Shown in pieces: positions 7,305 to 11,440 of a stretch of DNA of 11,440 bases (its first letter is position 1; each line of letters starts with the position of its first letter). Origin of the DNA: an uncultured Eubacteriales bacterium (lineage in GTDB: Bacteria > Bacillota > Clostridia > Christensenellales > Aristaeellaceae); assembly GCA_900540045.1 (NCBI GenBank), contig UQEF01000091.1:1-11440 (forward strand). The letters are read 5' to 3'. The notes beneath the pieces are model-generated. The model ran no database searches, had not been told where the DNA came from, and worked only from the letters and a program-made list of their open reading frames with translations. A program made the translations under genes and the position numbers.

Positions 7305-8810
7305 TCACCCCTCCGCTATGGTCTTCATGACCTTTTCCTGGGTCATCTCGCCGCTGAGCTCGCCCACCTTGGCGCCGTCGCGCAGAACCGCCAGACGGTT
7401 GCAGGTGCGCAGCATCTCCTCGATCTCGGAGGAGATGAACAGCACGCCCTTGCCCTCCTGCGCCAGCTGGATGACCAGCTTCTGGATCTCGGTCTTGGTG
7501 CCGATGTCGATGCCGCGCGTGGGTTCGTCCAGAATCAGGAAGTCGGGATCGGTGGCCAGCCACCGGGCGATGATGACCTTCTGCTGGTTGCCGCCGGAGA
7601 GCTGCTTGACCGGCGTTTCGCGGCTGGCGCACTTGATTTGGAGCAGGTCGATGAATTTGTCCGCGATTTCCTCCTGCTCCTTCATGGGGATCAGATCCAC
7701 GATGCCGCGCTTGGCCTGCATGGCCAGAATAATGTTCTCACGCACGCTCAGGTCCCCGATGATACCCTCGGCCTTGCGGTCGTCGGGCAGCATGCCCATG
7801 CCCAGGTGCATGGCGTCGATGGGGTGACGGATCTTGACCTCCTGGCCCTTGACCTTGAGGGTGCCGGTCTGGGCGCGGTCCGCGCCGTAGATGGCGCGCG
7901 CCAGCTCGCTTCGGCCGGAGCCCAAAAGGCCGGTCAGGCCGATGACCTCGCCGCGGCGGAGCTTGAGGTCAAAGGGCTTGATCTTGCCGGCGTGGCTGAG
8001 GCCCTCGGCGTCGATGAGCTCCTCGCTGGAGGCGGTCAGGCCGCCCTCGGGCTTGATGGAGGCCAGGTCGTCGAAGTCCTTGCCCATCATGGCGGCGATG
8101 AGCTTGACGCGGGGGAGGTCTGCGATGGGATATTCGCCCACCAGCGTGCCGTTGCGAAGCACGGTGATGCGGTCGCACACGGCGTAGACCTGCTCCAGGA
8201 AGTGCGTGACGAACACGATGCCCACGCCCTTGTCCCGCAGGCTGCGCATGAGGGTGAAGAGCTTTTCCACCTCCACATCGTCCAGGGAGGAGGTCGGCTC
8301 GTCGAGGATGAGCACCTTGCAGTCCATATCCACCGCGCGGGCGATGGCGATCATCTGCTGCATGGCCAGGGAGTATTCCTCCAGATCGCGCGTCACGTCC
8401 ACGGGCAGGTTGAGCTGCTCCATCAGCTGCCGCGCGCGGGTGATCATGGCCTTGCGGTTGATGGTGTGCATCTTGGTCATGGGCTCGCGGCCGATGAAGA
8501 GGTTTTCCGCCACCGAGAGGTTCGGGCAGAGGTTGACCTCCTGATACACGGTGGAAATGCCGCGCTTCTGGGCCTCCAGCGTGGAGTGGTTGCGCACGGG
8601 CCCTTCAATGCCCTCCACGCGGATCTCGCCCGCCTCAAAATCGTTCACGCCTGTCAGACACTTGATCAGCGTGGACTTGCCAGCGCCGTTTTCGCCCATC
8701 AGCGCGTGGATCTCGCCCTTGCGCAGGGTGAAATCCACATGGTCCAGCGCCTTGACCCCCGGGAAGGTCATGGTGATGCCGCGCATGGTCAGGACGACGT
8801 TGTTTTCCAT
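7305..8810 (-). CDS. ytfR: Sugar ABC transporter ATP-binding protein, YtfR-like, two NBDs
   Basis: A cytoplasmic ATPase that powers the two permeases. The 501 residues contain two fused nucleotide-binding domains, as usual for CUT2 sugar importers. NBD1 has Walker A GENGAGKST (39-47), Q-loop Gln90, Walker B VLILDEP (166-172) and H-loop His203. Its signature motif reads YSLAMQQ (146-152) instead of LSGGQ. NBD2 has a degenerate P-loop GLLGSGRSE (294-302) lacking the Walker lysine, a good LSGGNQQKV signature (404-412) and Walker B FLILDEPTRGID, with Ser in place of the H-loop His. This asymmetry is typical of RbsA/AraG/YtfR proteins: the functional site is formed by the NBD1 Walker motifs and the NBD2 signature. 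The start ATG is 8808-8810, with AAAGGA about 11 nt upstream. It is separated from the binding-protein gene by an unusual 399-bp gap. Confidence 0.95.
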   Translation of the reverse strand: MENNVVLTMRGITMTFPGVKALDHVDFTLRKGEIHALMGENGAGKSTLIKCLTGVNDFEAGEIRVEGIEGPVRNHSTLEAQKRGISTVYQEVNLCPNLSVAENLFIGREPMTKMHTINRKAMITRARQLMEQLNLPVDVTRDLEEYSLAMQQMIAIARAVDMDCKVLILDEPTSSLDDVEVEKLFTLMRSLRDKGVGIVFVTHFLEQVYAVCDRITVLRNGTLVGEYPIADLPRVKLIAAMMGKDFDDLASIKPEGGLTASSEELIDAEGLSHAGKIKPFDLKLRRGEVIGLTGLLGSGRSELARAIYGADRAQTGTLKVKGQEVKIRHPIDAMHLGMGMLPDDRKAEGIIGDLSVRENIILAMQAKRGIVDLIPMKEQEEIADKFIDLLQIKCASRETPVKQLSGGNQQKVIIARWLATDPDFLILDEPTRGIDIGTKTEIQKLVIQLAQEGKGVLFISSEIEEMLRTCNRLAVLRDGAKVGELSGEMTQEKVMKTIAEG

Positions 8811-8907
8811 AGGGCCCCACGTCCTTTCTTTTTAATTTAATAATGGAATTGAAGAGATTCATTCAGATCGTTTTCATGCCGTCATGCCGGCCGGAAAACG
8901 GCGAGAG

Positions 8908-8933
8908 GGGGAGAGGCCATGCGGCCGCTCCCC
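8908..8933. repeat. Left boundary hairpin of the array
   Basis: GGGGAGAGGCC pairs with GGCCGCTCCCC across an ATGC loop, with one A/G mismatch. It carries the same core (GGAGAGGCCATGCGGCC) as the right boundary hairpin about 233 bp away. Confidence 0.7.
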
Positions 8934-8965
8934 GCAGCGTACGGACAACTCCCTTTTCGGGAGGC

Positions 8966-8987
8966 TTGGAGGGCCGAAGCCCTCCAA
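8966..8987 (-). other. Hairpin with cUUCGg tetraloop
   Basis: On the minus strand TTGGAGGGC, then TTCG, then GCCCTCCAA: a perfect 9-bp stem closed by the very stable C(UUCG)G RNA tetraloop. The orientation of this loop suggests the array is meant to fold as minus-strand RNA, that is, in the operon transcript. It has no U-tract after it. Confidence 0.7.
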
Positions 8988-9141
8988 ATGAATTCCGAAT
9001 CCAGCGACCTGTGCGGTGGATTCGGAAGCCTTGCGCAGGCAAGGTTTCCCTGCGGAAAACCCTGGCCGAGAGCGAAGCGAACAAGGGTTTTCCGTTTCGG
9101 CGGAAAAGGCCGCGAAGCGGACTTTTTCGACGGACCAGGGA

Positions 9142-9165
9142 GGGAGAGGCCATGCGGCCTCTCCC
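9142..9165. repeat. Right boundary hairpin after the binding-protein gene
   Basis: GGGAGAGGCC, loop ATGC, GGCCTCTCCC: a perfect 10-bp stem 44 nt past the binding-protein stop in the direction of transcription. It is the second copy of the boundary hairpin. No U-run follows on the minus strand (CTCCCTGGTCCG), so it fits a 3'-end stabiliser or repeat boundary better than an intrinsic terminator. Confidence 0.7.
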
Positions 9166-9209
9166 CGGTGTTTCAGGTCAGACCCCTGATGCCTCGGTAC
9201 GGGCGCTTC

Positions 9210-10190
9210 TTAGTAGGCGCGGCCGTCCAGCACTTCCTGGGTCATGGTGATGCCCAGCTCGGACTCGGTGCCGCCCGCGACGAACACGGAGTCAGGCACG
9301 TAGGTCACAGCGGGAACTTCCTCGCCGGCTTCCAGCTTGGCGATCAGCTCGGCCACGCCCTGAGCCTGCAGGGGGTTGCACTCGACGTTGCAGTTGATTT
9401 CGCCGTTGAGGGTCAGGGTCAGGCCCTGCTTGGTGGCGTCGAAGGAGATCAGGATCACGTCGCCGCCCACACCGTAGGTGACGCCGGCAGCCTTCATGGC
9501 GTCGATGGCGCCGTAGGCTTCGTTATCGTTCTGGCACACGACCACGTTGAACTGGTCGGGGTAGGACTTGAGGTAGCTCTCCATGACCTGCTGGCCGCCG
9601 GCCTGGGTGAAGTCGCCGGACTGGCTGTCAAGGATCTTCCATTCGGGATGCTCGGCGGCAACCTGGTTGAAGCCCTCGGTGCGGCCGATGGCGGCGGAGG
9701 CGCCCACGGAGCCTTCGATCACCAGGATGTTGGCCTCGGCGCCGTCAAGCTGCTCGGCCAGCCACTCGCCGGCCTGCACGCCCTCGGCAGCGCTGTCGGT
9801 GCCGATGAAGCAGGAGTACAGGGAAGGATCGGCGCTCACGGTGCGGTCAGCGATGATGACGGGGATGCCCGCATCCTGGGCCTCCTGCAGCACCACGTCC
9901 CAGCCGGCTTCCTGCACGGGGCAGATCACGATGTAGTCCACTTCCTGCTGGATGAAGTTGCGGACGGCTTCCATCTGAGCGGTGTGGTCGTTGTCGGCGT
10001 CCACGAAGAGCAGCTCGTAGCCGTTCTCGGCGGTGAAGGTGTTCTGGTAGTCGAGGGTGTTGGCGGCGCGCCAGTCGCTCTCGTGGCCGACCTGGGCGAA
10101 ACCGATGGTGATGACGTCCTCGGCGGCGGCAACGGAGAACATGCCAAGCGCCAGGATCAGGGCAAGGGAAATCGCAAAGAGCTTTTTCAT
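9210..10190 (-). CDS. ytfQ: Sugar ABC transporter substrate-binding protein, YtfQ-like
   Basis: Extracytoplasmic sugar receptor of the transporter. The 326 residues have a signal peptide (1-23, cut near AAA-ED) followed by a periplasmic-binding-protein type I fold (Peripla_BP_4). Several stretches are close to E. coli YtfQ: TIGFAQVGHESDWRAANT (28-45), AVRNFIQQEVD, CPVQEAGWDVVLQEAQDAGIP, the VGASAAIGRTEGF loop, and SQSGDFTQAGGQQVMES. YtfQ binds furanose sugars (galactofuranose, also arabinofuranose as I recall), so L-arabinofuranose is a reasonable ligand here; this is inference. There is no cysteine in the signal region, so it is not a lipoprotein, unusual for a single-membrane bacterium. The start has GGAGGG 6 nt upstream. 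It is the first transporter gene after the promoter region and is set apart from the others by the hairpin array, fitting higher expression. Confidence 0.93.
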   Translation of the reverse strand: MKKLFAISLALILALGMFSVAAAEDVITIGFAQVGHESDWRAANTLDYQNTFTAENGYELLFVDADNDHTAQMEAVRNFIQQEVDYIVICPVQEAGWDVVLQEAQDAGIPVIIADRTVSADPSLYSCFIGTDSAAEGVQAGEWLAEQLDGAEANILVIEGSVGASAAIGRTEGFNQVAAEHPEWKILDSQSGDFTQAGGQQVMESYLKSYPDQFNVVVCQNDNEAYGAIDAMKAAGVTYGVGGDVILISFDATKQGLTLTLNGEINCNVECNPLQAQGVAELIAKLEAGEEVPAVTYVPDSVFVAGGTESELGITMTQEVLDGRAY

Positions 10191-10235
10191 GATAGACCCT
10201 CCATTTATTCGATTGGGCTCTCGCCTCTGTGGATA

Positions 10236-10246
10236 AAATTACACCA
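10236..10246 (-). promoter_or_regulatory. Putative extended -10 promoter of the transport/ara operon
   Basis: On the minus strand TGG-TGTAAT (10246 to 10238) matches an extended -10 box, with 5 of 6 bases of TATAAT. No good -35 is seen at 16-18 bp, as can occur with extended -10 promoters or those needing an activator. Transcription would start near 10231, giving a leader of about 40 nt to the binding-protein ATG. This is the only AT-rich gap upstream of the operon genes. Confidence 0.4.
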
Positions 10247-10272
10247 TTTTGCACAGGATGAGAATAAAGCGA

Positions 10273-10293
10273 ATTTCCAAATTGGTTGGAAAT
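10273..10293. promoter_or_regulatory. 21-bp palindrome, candidate operator
   Basis: ATTTCCAA (10273-10280), spacer ATTGG, TTGGAAAT (10286-10293): a perfect 8-bp inverted repeat about 40-60 bp upstream of the putative transcription start. Position would suit an activator. AraC-family regulators usually bind direct repeats, so this may belong to another regulator. Confidence 0.45.
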
Positions 10294-10339
10294 CGTTCTT
10301 TTTCTCTATGCCCAGGCTTTCAAAAAGTTGAATATCATT

Positions 10340-11440
10340 TCACTCCGGTTGGTTTTCATTTTCCCTCCGATACTCGCTGGGGGTCATGCCCACGGTTTTT
10401 TTGAACAGATAGCTGAAATAATGGGGGTCGTTGTACCCTACGGCAAAGGCCACCTGGGAGGACCGCATGCCGCCCAGGCGCAGAAGCTCCTTGGCCTTGC
10501 CGATGCGCAGGGCCGTGAGGTATTCGGTGAAGGTATAGCCCGTCTCCTGGGCAAAGACCGTCGAGAGGCGGCTGTTGGACATGCAGGCCGCGCGGGCCAC
10601 ATCCTGGAGCATCAGGTTGGGTTCGGCGAAGTGCTGGGACAGGTAGGCGCGCGCCTTGGCCACGGAGGACCCGCCCCTGGAGGCATGCTGGTCGCGGTAG
10701 CACAGGGCGGTGCGCAGCATTTCATAGGCCGCGTCCTCGCCGCCGCCGTCGGACCATTCGCGCTTGAGCTCCCGGGCGGGGTCGCCGCCGGCCTCGCGGA
10801 TGATGCGGCTGGCGGTCATCAGCGCCTCCACATGCAGGTAGTCGGCGGCCACGGCGCTGTGCAGGTCCGCCGCGCCCAGGGAGGCCACATATTCGCCAAA
10901 GACCTGGTCCAGCTCGTCCGCGGCGGCGTATTGCAGCCGCTCATGCAGGGGGCGCAGGTCCAGGTCTTTCAGGGCGTCGGGGGTGTCGGCGGCCTCGCGC
11001 ACGCCCATGATGCGCATGCCCGCGCCCGGCCGCGCGGCCATCAGGTGGCGCGTGTGGCGGGCCGAGCGCATGGAGAGGCGGATATCCGCAAAGCGGCTGA
11101 CGATCTCGCCGATGGCCAGCAGGATGCCCGTGCAGCCGGAGCGCTCCAGCTCGTTGAGGGCCGAGCTGGCAAAGGAATAGGCGCGGTCCTCGGTGTCGTC
11201 CTCGCTGTCGCCCAGCACCAGCGCGCGGGCGCCCTGCTTGGCGGCGCACACCTGCACGATGCCGCCGCTGCCCTCGGCCAGGGCGTAGAGCGCGGCGCGC
11301 GGCACCGAGCGGGACCCGTCCGCGCAGGAAAACGCCATGTCGATCACCGCGTAGCACTTGGCGGCCAGGTTGATGCCCAGCGTTCGCATCTGCTCGATCA
11401 TGGCGTCGGCGTCGCCGTCCTCCATGGGCTCGTCGGTAAA
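10340..11440 (-). CDS. AraC-family response regulator (YesN-like), 5'-truncated
   Basis: A transcription factor, probably controlling the downstream transporter and ara genes. The frame stays open to the window edge (366 residues visible), so the N-terminus, expected to hold the receiver domain, lies outside; an internal ATG at 11425 is unlikely to be the true start. The middle part contains a YesN-type segment (GILLAIGEIVSRFADIRLSM followed by a helical region). The last 100 residues are a complete AraC/XylS DNA-binding domain with two helix-turn-helices: KARAYLSQHFAEP, then QDVARAACMSNSRLSTVF, and the family signature AFAVGYNDPHYFSYLFKKT followed by MTPSEYRRE. It ends 149 bp before the binding-protein gene, on the same strand, with no clear terminator between. 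By analogy with AraPST of Geobacillus, a sensor kinase gene may lie upstream. Signal and targets are inferred from position only. Confidence 0.9.
   Translation of the reverse strand, partial: FTDEPMEDGDADAMIEQMRTLGINLAAKCYAVIDMAFSCADGSRSVPRAALYALAEGSGGIVQVCAAKQGARALVLGDSEDDTEDRAYSFASSALNELERSGCTGILLAIGEIVSRFADIRLSMRSARHTRHLMAARPGAGMRIMGVREAADTPDALKDLDLRPLHERLQYAAADELDQVFGEYVASLGAADLHSAVAADYLHVEALMTASRIIREAGGDPARELKREWSDGGGEDAAYEMLRTALCYRDQHASRGGSSVAKARAYLSQHFAEPNLMLQDVARAACMSNSRLSTVFAQETGYTFTEYLTALRIGKAKELLRLGGMRSSQVAFAVGYNDPHYFSYLFKKTVGMTPSEYRRENENQPE

Larger units (their letters stand above)
8905..9166. repeat. Hairpin-array intergenic element bounded by repeated hairpins
   Basis: Six inverted repeats tile this block: 8908-8933 (11 positions, one mismatch), 8966-8987 (9 bp, CGAA loop), 8993-9027 (11-bp arms, 13-nt loop), 9029-9044 (6 bp, GCAG loop, extendable), 9053-9094 (11-bp arms, 20-nt loop) and 9142-9165 (10 bp, perfect). 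Smaller ones occur at 9088-9107 and 9110-9120. The outer two hairpins share 17 identical bases (8910-8926 and 9143-9159). Because each is nearly self-complementary, they also act as an 11-bp terminal inverted repeat. The motif GCGAAGC occurs twice (9072-9078, 9112-9118). No coding pattern and no U-tract after the stems on the minus strand. It may be a dispersed repetitive extragenic element, a MITE-like remnant, or a structured RNA that protects the upstream binding-protein mRNA. Confidence 0.65.
8811..9209. other. 399-bp gap between binding-protein and ATPase genes
   Basis: No convincing gene is seen. From the ATPase side it holds the ATPase ribosome site, an AT-rich stretch (8828-8846) unlike the surrounding GC-rich DNA, then the hairpin array at 8905-9166, then about 40 bp to the binding-protein stop. 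Open frames across it on the plus strand have no ribosome site and run antisense into the binding-protein gene. A weak internal promoter in the AT-rich part is possible but not supported by good boxes. Confidence 0.6.

Noticed and set aside
7215..8840. Long plus-strand open frame (541 codons) opposite the ATPase
   Set aside because: A mirror of the YtfR-like gene; no ribosome site and a composition typical of antisense GC-rich DNA.
9110..9127. CCGC-GAA-GCGG then TTTTT as a plus-strand terminator
   Set aside because: The stem is only 4 bp and no plus-strand gene ends there; it is better read as part of the hairpin array.
8905..9166. CRISPR array
   Set aside because: Only two copies of the repeated hairpin, more than 200 bp apart, with no regular repeat-spacer spacing and no cas genes.
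8908..9166. Intact insertion sequence
   Set aside because: No transposase frame and no visible target duplication at the edges; at most a non-coding MITE-like remnant.
8919..10331. Plus-strand open frame over the hairpin array and binding-protein gene
   Set aside because: Antisense to a gene with a signal peptide and YtfQ motifs; the part over the array has no coding pattern.

Overview
The window is a high-GC, clostridia-like (Bacillota) chromosomal segment. The signs are strong AGGAGG-type ribosome binding sites, a YesN-like AraC-family response regulator, and a non-Bacillus-type FGGY kinase beside araA and araD. The genus cannot be named from the sequence alone; a gut member of Christensenellales or a related order is a guess.

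Most of the window (about 1150-11440) is on the minus strand and forms an L-arabinose uptake and catabolism locus. In transcription order it runs: a 5'-truncated AraC-type response regulator (to 10340); a 149-bp gap with a putative extended -10 promoter and a 21-bp palindrome; a YtfQ-like sugar-binding protein (10190-9210); a 399-bp non-coding gap packed with hairpins; a YtfR-like double ATPase; YtfT-like and YjfF-like permeases; an FGGY kinase; AraA; and AraD. The transporter carries pentose in. AraA converts L-arabinose to L-ribulose, the kinase probably makes L-ribulose 5-phosphate, and AraD makes D-xylulose 5-phosphate for the pentose phosphate or phosphoketolase routes. The transporter genes from ATPase to second permease are tightly packed (7-bp gap, then a 4-bp overlap). 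The catabolic genes are separated by short gaps, two of which hold strong GC hairpins without U-tracts.

The first 1.1 kb is on the plus strand and looks unrelated. It holds an 85-residue DUF1294 membrane protein whose only plausible start is a non-standard ATA codon, then a 188-residue secreted protein I do not recognise. A strong hairpin at 1089-1140 separates this side from the convergent ara operon.

The most unusual feature is the 8905-9166 block between the binding-protein and ATPase genes. Six hairpins lie almost end to end, bounded by two copies of a near-identical hairpin. It looks like either an intergenic repeat element or an RNA device that sets the binding protein above the rest of the transporter. 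The rest is a recognisable, though not textbook, arabinose operon. I see no rRNA, tRNA, CRISPR or insertion sequence.
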